DNA of 64,000 bases from the NCBI GenBank assembly GCA_040218145.1, contig JAVJQK010000105.1, positions 62,001 to 126,000 on the forward strand. The letters are read 5' to 3'. Below are positions 47,451 through 56,172 of this stretch, one piece after another. The position numbers and the translations under genes were made by a program. Within the stretch, counting starts at the first letter, position 1. Each line of letters starts with the position of its first letter. A model generated the notes under the pieces. That model saw only the letters and a list, made by a program, of their open reading frames with translations. It did not search any database and was not told the origin of the DNA. This DNA comes from Sandaracinaceae bacterium (GTDB lineage: Bacteria; Myxococcota_A; Polyangia; Polyangiales; Sandaracinaceae).

Positions 47451-48286
47451 ACCTCACCGACGCGTCACCGCGCATCGCCTGGGAGTCGCACGGGACCTCG
47501 GGCCCGCGCGTCCTGATGATCATGGGCATGGGCATGCGCGGGCGCGTCTGGCGGCCGCAGGTGGAGGAGCTGCGTCGCGACCACCAGCTCATCACCTTCG
47601 ACAACCGCGGGGTCGGCGAGTCCGAGGAGGCGGCCGGCGCGTGGGGCATGAAGGACATGGCCCGGGACGCCCTGGCCGTGCTCGACGCGGCCGGCTGGGA
47701 TCGCGCGCACGTGGTCGGCGTCTCGATGGGCGGCATGATCGCGCAGGAGCTCGCGCTGATGGCGCCGGAGCGGCTGCGCTCGCTGACCCTCATCGCCACC
47801 CACGCAGGCGGGCCGACGAGCCGGATCCCTCCGCTCCGTGGCGTGCGCGGCTTTCTCCAGGTGAACCTCTTGCCGCCGGAGGAGCGCTTCCACGCGCTGG
47901 CCTATCTCCTCTACCCGGCCGACTACCTCCGCGTCGCCGATCGCGACGCGATCGCGGGCCGCATGGAAGAGCAGCTCGGCTCGCGGCCTTCGACCTCGGT
48001 GCGCATCGGGCAGCTCCGCGCGGTGATGACGCACGACACACGCAGCCGCCTGCCCGGGCTGCGGGTCCCCGCGATGACGATGCGATCCGGGCGCGACGCC
48101 CTCGTCAGCCCGCGTGAGCAGCGCCGGCTGGCCTCCCTCCTGCCGGGCGACGACGACGTCTTCTACGACCTCGCGGGGCACGGCTTGATCTTCCAGTGCG
48201 CCCGGGCCATCAACGGCCGACTGCGTCGCTGGTTCGCCTGTCACGAGCCTGCAACCGTCTCGCCCCCCTCGCCCCGCCCTCGTTGA
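47447..48286 (+). CDS. Alpha/beta-fold hydrolase
   Basis: A 279-residue cytosolic alpha/beta hydrolase. The nucleophile is Ser93 in GVSMGGMIAQE, the acid lies in RSGRDALVSP and the base His in YDLAGHGLIFQ. The fold's first strand is VLMIMGMGM. The start overlaps the lnt stop as GTGA. It belongs to the same subgroup as 12218-13108. Co-transcription with lnt hints at a lipid or ester substrate, but this is only context. Confidence 0.87.
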   Translation: MNLTDASPRIAWESHGTSGPRVLMIMGMGMRGRVWRPQVEELRRDHQLITFDNRGVGESEEAAGAWGMKDMARDALAVLDAAGWDRAHVVGVSMGGMIAQELALMAPERLRSLTLIATHAGGPTSRIPPLRGVRGFLQVNLLPPEERFHALAYLLYPADYLRVADRDAIAGRMEEQLGSRPSTSVRIGQLRAVMTHDTRSRLPGLRVPAMTMRSGRDALVSPREQRRLASLLPGDDDVFYDLAGHGLIFQCARAINGRLRRWFACHEPATVSPPSPRPR

Positions 48287-48325
48287 CAGGTTCCATTTGA
48301 CAGGCGGGCACCGATCGCCTTCGAT
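48283..48325 (+). promoter_or_regulatory. Candidate promoter with two TTGACAGG direct repeats
   Basis: TTGACAGG occurs at 48283-48290 and 48297-48304. A weak -10 (TTCGAT, 48320-48325) lies 17 bp after the second TTGACA. The repeat period is 14 bp, so the pair could instead be a regulator site. Confidence 0.38.
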
Positions 48326-48360
48326 GCGCCCCCGGGGGACGCAGCCTCTACGCCGTATTC

Positions 48361-49365
48361 ATGCCTCGCCTCTCATCCAGATCCCTCGGTTTCGCGGTCG
48401 TGCTCGTCGCGATCGCCGTATCTTTCGTCAGCTGGGGCCCGAGCCCCGCGCTCGGCGACGCCTACTCTCGCGTGTTCATCAACGGCACGCCGGTCCCCGT
48501 CTTCTTCAACGACGGCGACTCCTTCCGCGTGTTCGGCGGCGAGTACCGCGGCAGCCAGTGCCGCCTCGCGGGCTTCAACACGCTCGAGTCGTTCGGACCA
48601 GGGCACCAGTGGGGCGATTGGCACCCGTACGAGCTGTACATCAACGCCAAGATGGCGACGTACAATGGGCGCCGCGGCACCTGGCACTGCACCACCGACG
48701 GCTCGACCGACACCTACGGGCGCATCCTGATGATCTGCCCGGACCTCGCCGTCGATCAGATCCGGCGCGGCTACGCCCACGCCTACCAGGCGGACGACAC
48801 CCCTTCGCCGCCCGCCTATCTCCGCGCGCAGCAGGACGCGATCCGCCATCGACGGGGCATGTGGGCCCACGGCGTGCCGGACTACCTGATGACCTCCATC
48901 CATTCGGCGGACGAGGACCCGAGCCGCGAGTGGCACTACAACCGCCTGATCTCGGTGCGCGACGGCCACTCCGAGTCGATGCAGCACCGCGAGACCTACG
49001 AGGAGTGCTCCTGGGTCTGCAACGACGAGATCCGGGTCGACCTGCCCCGCGTCCGCGAGGCGGCGCGTCAGCTCCGCGCCGACCCCGAGCTGGCGCCGCT
49101 GCTGGCCGAGTGGGCGAACCTGCACCTCGTCGAGTTCGTCTCGCGCTTCCACCGGATCGGTGAGCTGCCGGAGTATCTGCAGGGCCCTGCGCGCCCGCTG
49201 GTCGAGCAGCGCGTGCGGCAGATGCAGGCGGCCGGGCAGCTCGGCGAGACCCGCACCGAGCGCGGCTCGTGCATGCTCCACGTTCCCTTCGAGCGCCGCT
49301 ACGGGCGCGACCGCGCGGAGTGCCTGCGCGGCCACGGGGACTGGGGCCACGGAGAATCACACTGA
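48361..49365 (+). CDS. Secreted SNase-like (thermonuclease-fold) protein
   Basis: A 334-residue protein. A signal peptide (AVVLVAIAVSFVSWGPSPALG) is followed by a staphylococcal-nuclease-like domain (about 40-180): FNDGDSFRVFG, CRLAGFNTLESFG, DTYGRILMICPD and the closing RHRRGMWAHG. The calcium-site Asp of DGDS is kept. The usual IDTPE catalytic strand reads FNTLES, with Asp to Asn, so activity may be altered. Residues 200-334 are a helical extension not seen in the classic enzyme. It is coupled to the next gene by a TGATG overlap. Confidence 0.8.
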   Translation: MPRLSSRSLGFAVVLVAIAVSFVSWGPSPALGDAYSRVFINGTPVPVFFNDGDSFRVFGGEYRGSQCRLAGFNTLESFGPGHQWGDWHPYELYINAKMATYNGRRGTWHCTTDGSTDTYGRILMICPDLAVDQIRRGYAHAYQADDTPSPPAYLRAQQDAIRHRRGMWAHGVPDYLMTSIHSADEDPSREWHYNRLISVRDGHSESMQHRETYEECSWVCNDEIRVDLPRVREAARQLRADPELAPLLAEWANLHLVEFVSRFHRIGELPEYLQGPARPLVEQRVRQMQAAGQLGETRTERGSCMLHVPFERRYGRDRAECLRGHGDWGHGESH

Positions 49366-51416
49366 TGCGTCGCGCCCTGCCCATCTCGCTCGCCCTGCCG
49401 GTGTTGTTCGGCCTGTCGGTGAGCGGCTGCTTCACCCTCGACTTCGACGGAGACGGCGTCATCGATCGCCCGCCGCCCGCCGGGTACGAGACCGACTACA
49501 TCAGCTGCGCCAACGGTCGCGACGACGACCAGGACGGGCGCATCGACTGTGAGGACTCGGACTGCCTGATGAACGGGCACTGCGGAGAGCAGATCCCGCT
49601 CACCCCGCCGCTCGGCGTCGAGAACACCTTCGAGCTGTGCAGCAACGGCATCGACGACGACGAGGACGGCCAGTTCGACTGCGGTGACCGCGGCTGCCAG
49701 GCGATCATGGAGCTGTGCTGCCTGACCGAGGTCGACGACGAGACCTGCAGCAACGGCATCGACGACGACGGCAACGGCTTCGCCGACTGCCAGGACTTCA
49801 GCTGCCGCAACAACGACTTCGTCTCGGTCTGCGAGCGCGAGCGGAGCTGCACCAACGGCCTCGACGACGACGGCGACCGCTTCGCGGACTGCCGCGACTC
49901 CGACTGCGACGACGACCCCGCCTGCAGCACCGAGATCTGCGACAACGGCCTCGACGACGACGGCGACGGGCTGCGCGACTGCTTCGACCCGGGCTGCGTC
50001 GGCACGCCCGCGTGCCCGCCCGAGGGCAACTGCGGCAACGGCCTCGACGACAACGGCGACGGCCGCACCGACTGCGCCGACCCGAGCTGCTACGACGAGG
50101 CCCGCTGCAACGGCCCCGAGCACACGGTGGAGCTCTGCTCGGACGGCAACGACAACGACGACAACGGCTTCACCGACTGCGGCGACTTCAACTGCACGAT
50201 GGAGAGCCGCGGCGCGACGCCGGCCGCGGTGATGTTCTGCGCGAGCCGCCCGCCGGAGAACTGCAACAACGGCGAGGACGACGACTTCAACGGCCAGACC
50301 GACTGCGCGGACGAGGCCTGCGGCTCCGACCCGAGCTGCGGTCAGGAGCGCTCGATGGCCGACTGCACCAACGGCCTCGACGACGACTTCGACGGCTTCA
50401 CCGACTGCGACGACTTCTCGTGCAACAGCGTCGCCGACGGCGCCGACCCGGCCGTGGCCGCCTTCTGCGAGGAGCAGGGCGAGACCACGCTCGAGGAGTG
50501 CATGAACGGCGAAGACGACGACATGAACGGCTTCACCGACTGCGGCGACTTCTCCTGCTCGCGCAGCGACGACCCCGCCGTCCTCGACTACTGCGCGATG
50601 ACGAGCGAGACGACCTTCGAGCGCTGCACCGACGGGCGCGACAACGACGAGAACGGCTTCACGGACTGCGCCGACTTCTCGTGCCGCTTCAGCTTCTTCG
50701 TCCTCGGCTCGCAGTTCTGCGACTCCGACGCGGACTGCCCGGACCCGATGGTCTGCCGCGTCCCGGCGGGCGCCACGCGCGAGGACCGGATCTGCGTCGG
50801 GCCGCTCCCGGACCAGCGAAACACCTGCGGCGAGGACACCGACTGCGCTCCGGGTTGGACCTGCGACCGCATCTCGGTGGGCGCCGGGTTCGGCCGCACG
50901 TGCATCAACCATTGCACGCGCGACGACGAGTGCGGCCTCGGCGACTCCTGCTTCGAGGGGCTCTGCCTGTCCATCCGCGGCCCGTGCGCGGAGAGCGTCT
51001 TCGCGAACGAGGACTCGAACTTCCAGGACGGCGCCGCCGTGCAGGCCGCGACCTGCGGTCAGCAGGCGGCGATGAGCGTGCGCAGCTGCACCGACGGGCG
51101 CGACGGCGACTCCGACGGCTTCACCGACTGTGAAGACTGGGAGTGCAACCACAACCCCCGCGCGGTCTCGGTGCCGGCCGGCATGACCTACGACGACTGC
51201 TTCGTCGAGACCGATCCCGGCAGCATCGTCTGCACCCCGCGCCGGAACCCCGACGGCAGCCCCGTCTGCCCGCCGCTCTGCCGCTACGCCGGCGGCCGCA
51301 CCTGCGTGGTCGGCCCGCGCGCCGGCCAGACCTGCACCACCGACGAAGACTGCGGCGGCGCCGCCTCCTCCTGTAGCCGGCCGGGCCCCGCGGGCTCCGA
51401 GTTCGTCTGCCCCTGA
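49365..51416 (+). CDS. Lipoprotein made of Cys/Asp metal-binding repeats
   Basis: A 683-residue lipoprotein (lipobox VSGC). About eleven repeats have the form C.NGIDDD.DG..DC.D..C (for example CSNGIDDDEDGQFDCGDRGC), a MopE-like or thrombospondin-type-3-like motif expected to bind Ca2+ or other metal ions and to form disulphides. The C-terminal third has looser Cys modules (DCPDPMVCRV, ECGLGDSCFEG). Nearly every repeat keeps the acidic residues. It lies between a secreted nuclease and a beta-barrel that carries the same repeat. Confidence 0.87.
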   Translation: MRRALPISLALPVLFGLSVSGCFTLDFDGDGVIDRPPPAGYETDYISCANGRDDDQDGRIDCEDSDCLMNGHCGEQIPLTPPLGVENTFELCSNGIDDDEDGQFDCGDRGCQAIMELCCLTEVDDETCSNGIDDDGNGFADCQDFSCRNNDFVSVCERERSCTNGLDDDGDRFADCRDSDCDDDPACSTEICDNGLDDDGDGLRDCFDPGCVGTPACPPEGNCGNGLDDNGDGRTDCADPSCYDEARCNGPEHTVELCSDGNDNDDNGFTDCGDFNCTMESRGATPAAVMFCASRPPENCNNGEDDDFNGQTDCADEACGSDPSCGQERSMADCTNGLDDDFDGFTDCDDFSCNSVADGADPAVAAFCEEQGETTLEECMNGEDDDMNGFTDCGDFSCSRSDDPAVLDYCAMTSETTFERCTDGRDNDENGFTDCADFSCRFSFFVLGSQFCDSDADCPDPMVCRVPAGATREDRICVGPLPDQRNTCGEDTDCAPGWTCDRISVGAGFGRTCINHCTRDDECGLGDSCFEGLCLSIRGPCAESVFANEDSNFQDGAAVQAATCGQQAAMSVRSCTDGRDGDSDGFTDCEDWECNHNPRAVSVPAGMTYDDCFVETDPGSIVCTPRRNPDGSPVCPPLCRYAGGRTCVVGPRAGQTCTTDEDCGGAASSCSRPGPAGSEFVCP

Positions 51417-51451
51417 AGAGATTTGCTGCGATGAGTAGTGGAGAGAGTTGG

Positions 51452-53188
51452 ATGAAGAGCATCGTGAGCTGCGTCTTTTCGACGCTGCTGGTCTGCGCGC
51501 TGACGTCGACGGCGTTCGCCCAGGAGGACGAGCCGGTCGGACCCGGCACGGGCGAAGGCACCCTGCCCACGCCGCCCCCGGCGGAGGAGCCCGCGGAGAG
51601 AGATCCGAACCTGGTCTTCTCCGGGCAGACCGAGGCGCCCCCGGCGCAGGCGGCGACCGAGACCATCTGCAACGACCGGCAGGACCAGGACGGCGACGGC
51701 CTCGCCGACTGCGCCGACGCGGACTGCTTCGACGACCCGTACTGCCAGGCCGGCGGTGAGCAGGAGCGGACCAACGACCGCTGCAGCGACTGGATCGACA
51801 ACGACGGCGACGGCGCGGTCGACTGTGACGACGACGACTGCGCGAGCACGCCGGGCATCACCGTGTGCTCCGGCTCGTGGCAGGGCTCGGTCTCGGGCGG
51901 CGGCGGCGCCCCCCAGGCGGGCGCGGACGAGATCCCCGAGCTCTCCGGCGACATGAGCGTCGAGGACCTCATCGGCCGCGGCGACGACGCGGACGGCGAG
52001 CGCAACGACTACCTCTGCTCCGACGGCGTCGACAACGACGCGGATGGCCGCACCGACTGCCAGGACTTCGGCTGCCGCTTCGACCCGAGCGTCACCGTCT
52101 GCTCCAGCTCGCCCGGCATCCGCTTCAGCGTCGTGGCCGGCATCGCGGCCAGCCTCCGGATCGACGAGCAGTCCGACCTCGACGGCGACGGCTTCACCGA
52201 GTTCACCGACCCGACCGGCGACGTGCGCTTCACGCGGATCCAGCTCCGCGCGCTCGGCCCGATCCCGTTCATCCAGAACTCGTTCTTCCTCATCAACCTC
52301 CGCGCCGAGCGCACGCTCCGCATGACGTTCGCGACCTTCAACATCCCGCTCGGGACCGAGGGTCACTACATCAGCATCAACAGCGGCTCCGGCGGCCTGA
52401 GCCCGGGTCTCATCGTCTCGACGTCGAAGCAGCCGCTGCTCGACCCGCCCTTCTACCTGTTCAACGCCTTCGAGCAGGGCAACGGCGCGGCGCTCGAGGT
52501 CGGCGGCCCGATCACGAGCGACAACGTGCTCCGCTTCCGTGTGTTCGCGGCCGGCGGCTCGGGCGAGTTCAACGGCAACGTCGGCGGCCGCTTCTTCCGG
52601 AGCGAGGACCGCAACTTCAGCTACGGCACCGGCGCGCAGATCCAGCTCAACATCGTCGGCCGGTACGACCGCTTCGACACGCCCTTCCTCTACACGAAGG
52701 TGCCGATGACGCTGGCCCTCATCGCGGGCGCGCGCTTCGACCAGCGCCCCGTCGAGCGCTACGCGGCGTGGAACGTCTTCGCGGTCTGGCGCTTCTGGCA
52801 CATCGGCCTGCGCGCCGAGAGCTACAGCCGCTACGTGCTCGACTTCGACGGCCTGCAGACGGCGTGGAACGTCCAGGCGAGCTTCCTCCTCGTCCCGCGC
52901 ACCCTCATGTTCGCGGCCGACGTCGGCGGCTTCTTCGTCCCCCTCGAGTACGACCCGCGCGTCACGCCGGCGTTCAGCTCGCAGTTCCGCCAGCCCATCG
53001 AGCAGTTCCAGGTGCGCGCCGCGCTCCACTGGTTCTACTTCCGCAACATCGGCATCCTCAGCCTCCTGTTCGCGATGAACATGGAGTGCCAGCGCGTCTT
53101 CGGTGACCAGTGCCGTCCGCCCGACGCGCAGCCCGACGCCGCGCTCACCGAGTACGAGGCGCGCCTCGAAGCCCAGTTCCGCTTTTAA
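51452..53188 (+). CDS. Outer-membrane beta-barrel with N-terminal metal-binding repeats
   Basis: A 578-residue protein with a signal peptide (SIVSCVFSTLLVCALTSTAFA) and a Pro/Glu linker. Three repeats match those of the preceding lipoprotein (CNDRQDQDGDGLADCADADC, CSDWIDNDGDGAVDCDDDDC and CSDGVDNDADGRTDCQDFGC). From about residue 215 there is a long barrel-like region of alternating strands ending in ARLEAQFRF with terminal Phe. I take ATG 51452, with GGAGAG 6 nt upstream, rather than 51431. Shared repeats suggest it contacts the neighbouring lipoprotein through metal or disulphide. Confidence 0.82.
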   Translation: MKSIVSCVFSTLLVCALTSTAFAQEDEPVGPGTGEGTLPTPPPAEEPAERDPNLVFSGQTEAPPAQAATETICNDRQDQDGDGLADCADADCFDDPYCQAGGEQERTNDRCSDWIDNDGDGAVDCDDDDCASTPGITVCSGSWQGSVSGGGGAPQAGADEIPELSGDMSVEDLIGRGDDADGERNDYLCSDGVDNDADGRTDCQDFGCRFDPSVTVCSSSPGIRFSVVAGIAASLRIDEQSDLDGDGFTEFTDPTGDVRFTRIQLRALGPIPFIQNSFFLINLRAERTLRMTFATFNIPLGTEGHYISINSGSGGLSPGLIVSTSKQPLLDPPFYLFNAFEQGNGAALEVGGPITSDNVLRFRVFAAGGSGEFNGNVGGRFFRSEDRNFSYGTGAQIQLNIVGRYDRFDTPFLYTKVPMTLALIAGARFDQRPVERYAAWNVFAVWRFWHIGLRAESYSRYVLDFDGLQTAWNVQASFLLVPRTLMFAADVGGFFVPLEYDPRVTPAFSSQFRQPIEQFQVRAALHWFYFRNIGILSLLFAMNMECQRVFGDQCRPPDAQPDAALTEYEARLEAQFRF

Positions 53189-53237
53189 AACCCGCGGGGC
53201 GGACCCGGCGTGACATTCGGGCTACCCTCGTCGCTCG

Positions 53238-53894
53238 ATGTCACGTCGCTTCGCGCTGCTGCTCTGTGCGCTCCCGCTCCCGCTGATCACCGGCTGTCCC
53301 CGTCAGGTCGGGATGCCGGTGGACGGCTCGACGATGTCGACGCCCGACGCCTTCGTGGGTGACGCGGGCGTCGGCCCCGCACCCGACAACGGCTATCGCG
53401 GGGCGATCACCTTCGACGACGCGCGGCTCCGCGTGATCGATCCACGCGTGCTGGCCACCGGCTCCTCCCCGTGTCGCGCGCCCGTGCTCGGCGAGGTCTA
53501 CGCGGTGACGGACGGCGACACCATCCGCGTGGACGGCGTCTCGGAGGTCTTCAACGCGCCGGTCCGCATGATCGGGATCGACACGCCCGAGATCTCCCAC
53601 GACGGCATGCCCGCGGAGTGCTTCGGGAACGAGGCGCGCGACTTCACCGAGCAGCTCGAGGGGCACCTCGTCTATCTGACCTTCGACGCCGAGTGCTTCG
53701 ACCGCTTCGACCGCGTGCTCGCCTACGTGCACATCGGGACCGGCGAGGGCGACATGTGGGAGCGCCAGATGCTGCGCCGCGGCTACGCGACCGAGCTGGG
53801 CGTGGGCGCCAACCGGACGTGGGAGTCGAGCTTCCGAGCCGACGAGGCCGCGGCGAGGGCGGCGAACGAGGGGCTGTGGAGCGCCTGCCGCTGA
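53238..53894 (+). CDS. Thermonuclease-family lipoprotein
   Basis: A 218-residue lipoprotein (lipobox ITGC) with a complete staphylococcal-nuclease domain. It has VTDGDTIRVDG (metal Asp), MIGIDTPEISH (catalytic Asp/Thr/Glu), ECFDRFDRVLAYVHI (catalytic Arg) and the closing AANEGLWSAC. It should cut DNA and RNA at the cell surface with Ca2+. A second SNase-like gene at 48361 lacks the key Asp. The end overlaps the start of the next gene by 19 nt. Confidence 0.9.
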   Translation: MSRRFALLLCALPLPLITGCPRQVGMPVDGSTMSTPDAFVGDAGVGPAPDNGYRGAITFDDARLRVIDPRVLATGSSPCRAPVLGEVYAVTDGDTIRVDGVSEVFNAPVRMIGIDTPEISHDGMPAECFGNEARDFTEQLEGHLVYLTFDAECFDRFDRVLAYVHIGTGEGDMWERQMLRRGYATELGVGANRTWESSFRADEAAARAANEGLWSACR

Positions 53895-54838
53895 GGGAGA
53901 GCGCCGTCCTCGCCCTCTCTCTGCTCGCCGCGTGCACGCCCGGGAGCTGTGAGGGCTCCGGCGACCGTCTCCCGGCGAGCGAGCGCCAGCCCGTGACCGA
54001 CGAGTCGCGCGCGCCGGTGCGCGCCGCGCGCGACGATCTCCCGCTCGCCACGCCGGCGACCGAGGTCACCCTGCGCCGGGGCGCGATCCGCGTGCACAAC
54101 CACGCCCTCGTCGGCACCTGGCCCGCCGAGGCGCTCGAGGCGGCGCGCGGGGCGGGGCCCGAAGGCGCGATCGATTGGCCGCGGCTCGACGCGACGCTCG
54201 AGGCGCCGATCGCCGACGGGAGCCGCTTCCCCTCCCTCGAGGCGGTCCTCGTTCGCGCGCGGCGGGCCGAGGCGTCGGCGACGGGCTCGGGGAGCGGGGC
54301 CGGGGTCTACAACCTCCGCATCGACGCGGACGTGCCCATGGTGGACCTCCAGCGTGTGATGTTCTCGGCCTCGATGGCCGGCTACGGCGCGCCGCGGCTG
54401 CTCTTCGACGCGGACGGCGAGGAGCGCATGATGCCCTGGCCGCGCGCCCCCAACGACGCGCGCCTGACGGAAGCGCAGATCGCCGAGCTCCTGGCCACGG
54501 CGGGCCAGCCGGTCGAGCCGGCTCCCTCCGCGCCGACGACGCCCCCCGCGCCCCCGGGCGCGCGCCTCGAGCTCGACGATGAGCGTGCGCGCGCGTACGT
54601 CGGGGACCGCCTGCAGGCGCCCGGGTGTGAGCGCGACGCCGCCGAGGGGACGCAGATGACCTTCGACGGCGACGCGCCGGTGGACGCCCTGGTGCGCTGC
54701 CTCGCGCGCCTCGCGACGCGCGTGGAGGGCCGTCGGCTGGTCCTTCGCGCGGACGGCGAGCTGCCCTTCGGCCGCGTCGCGCCGCTCCTTCAGCACGCCG
54801 CCGCTGACTTCGAGCAGGTCTCGGTGCCGGTCGACTGA
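53876..54838 (+). CDS. Lipoprotein with two ExbD/TolR-like domains
   Basis: A 320-residue lipoprotein (lipobox LAAC) starting at the GTG at 53876 inside the end of the nuclease gene. Two segments match the ExbD/TolR periplasmic fold: VYNLRIDADVPMVDLQRVMF (about 140) and RLVLRADGELPFGRVAPLLQ (about 290), separated by a Pro-rich linker. ExbD/TolR normally has one such domain and a membrane helix and works with a proton-driven motor. Here the domain is duplicated and lipid-anchored. Coupled translation with the nuclease suggests a shared process. Confidence 0.75.
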   Translation: MERLPLRESAVLALSLLAACTPGSCEGSGDRLPASERQPVTDESRAPVRAARDDLPLATPATEVTLRRGAIRVHNHALVGTWPAEALEAARGAGPEGAIDWPRLDATLEAPIADGSRFPSLEAVLVRARRAEASATGSGSGAGVYNLRIDADVPMVDLQRVMFSASMAGYGAPRLLFDADGEERMMPWPRAPNDARLTEAQIAELLATAGQPVEPAPSAPTTPPAPPGARLELDDERARAYVGDRLQAPGCERDAAEGTQMTFDGDAPVDALVRCLARLATRVEGRRLVLRADGELPFGRVAPLLQHAAADFEQVSVPVD

Positions 54839-54902
54839 CCGATCTCCCGACCCGCGCAGCGCTCGAAATTGGTGGCCACGGAGGGATGGCCGAGCATGCG
54901 GC

Positions 54903-56105
54903 ATGCCCTCCCTTCACCGGTCATTCGCGTTTGCCTGCTCGATGATGTCCTGCGTCGCCGGCTGCGGGCCGGCCATGGAGTCGCCCGACGCGGCGACGCG
55001 AGACGCCGCGCCATCAGCGGACGCGCGACCGCCGGACGCTCGTGTCGACGACGGAGGAGCAGCCGACGCGAGCGCCCCCGACGGCGGCCGTGCGCTCGAC
55101 GCGGGTCGTCCCGGCTGCTCGAGCCCGCTGCCGGCCTCCGACGCCCCGGCCGTCCCCGTCGACGGCGCCGAGACCTTCGCGTCCCTCGCGGCCGGGATGT
55201 CGTCGGGCGAGTGGGTGCAGTACGACACCACCGCTTCGGAGCGCTACTTCCGCAACGGCGACGGCGGGCACGACCTCACGTGGGGCGACACTGCGGTCTG
55301 GGATCCCGCGTCTCAGTGCGTGCTCCACTACGGCGGCGGGCACCTTGTGGTGCCGGCGTTCTCCATCTACTGCGTCCGGACCAACACCTGGATCCGAGGG
55401 ACGCTGCCGCACTGGCTCGACTTCGAGGGCAGCGTCTGGGGCTACACCAACCACGGCTACGACCGGAACGCATACGACCCGGAGACGCGCCGCCTGTTCT
55501 TCTATCGAGGGCGGCGGCTCTGGGTCTACGACCTCGGCTGCGACGAGTGGTCGGAGCAGGAGCTCATGGCGGGCAACCAGACGGCCCGCGACTTCGCGTC
55601 CTGGGTGCCCGGTCTCGGCGTGGTCCACGGGCGGGGTGAGAACGACTCGATCCTGTTCGCCTACGACCCCGACACCGGCACCCAGACGCGGCTGGCCGAT
55701 TCGCTGTTCCACAGCCAGCTCCACACCTTCGGCGAGTACTCCCCCCTGCACGGTCTGTTGTTCTACGGCGGGGGCGACGGCAACCAGAGCGTCTACACGA
55801 TGGACGAGGCCGGGGTGTCGCGCCGCGTCACCGACTCGCCGGAGCCGATCCGGACCGTCAGCAGCGGGGCGAGCGGCGGCTGGGTGACCACCGACCCGAA
55901 CACCGGAGACTTCCTCGTGCTCTTCGTCAGCGGCGAGCTGCGGCGGTACGACCCGGTGGGCGACGCGTGGCGGCTCGAGTCCACGAGCCCGTTCGAGTCC
56001 GGGATCAACCGGACGATCAGCGCGACCCTGCCCGAGCACGGGGTGATCCTCTTCGCCACCCGCACCGGAAGCGAGGCGGCCCGCGTCACGCTCTACAAGC
56101 CCTGA
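54903..56105 (+). CDS. Lipoprotein with Kelch-like beta-propeller
   Basis: A 400-residue lipoprotein (lipobox VAGC), an Asp/Ala-rich linker (PDAATRDAAPSADARPPDAR) and then propeller-like blades. The blades alternate hydrophobic strands with W/Y residues: AVWDPASQCVLHYGGGH, LLFYGGGDGNQSVYTMD, ETRRLFFYRGRRLWVYD. This is the Kelch or galactose-oxidase-like pattern with GG turns. No catalytic Cys-Tyr pair is recognisable. Surface-exposed, function unknown. Confidence 0.8.
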   Translation: MPSLHRSFAFACSMMSCVAGCGPAMESPDAATRDAAPSADARPPDARVDDGGAADASAPDGGRALDAGRPGCSSPLPASDAPAVPVDGAETFASLAAGMSSGEWVQYDTTASERYFRNGDGGHDLTWGDTAVWDPASQCVLHYGGGHLVVPAFSIYCVRTNTWIRGTLPHWLDFEGSVWGYTNHGYDRNAYDPETRRLFFYRGRRLWVYDLGCDEWSEQELMAGNQTARDFASWVPGLGVVHGRGENDSILFAYDPDTGTQTRLADSLFHSQLHTFGEYSPLHGLLFYGGGDGNQSVYTMDEAGVSRRVTDSPEPIRTVSSGASGGWVTTDPNTGDFLVLFVSGELRRYDPVGDAWRLESTSPFESGINRTISATLPEHGVILFATRTGSEAARVTLYKP

Positions 56106-56126
56106 GCTGCGGTCCAGATACGACGA

Positions 56127-56153
56127 CGCCGCCGACCCCGAGGATCGGCGGCG
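56127..56153. terminator. Hairpin between convergent genes
   Basis: A 9-bp GC stem (56127-56135 with 56145-56153) with a 9-nt loop between the stops at 56105 and 56173. There is no T-tract on either strand, so it may act only as a 3'-end stabiliser. Confidence 0.4.
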
Positions 56154-56172
56154 CGGGGAAGATGATCGGCGC

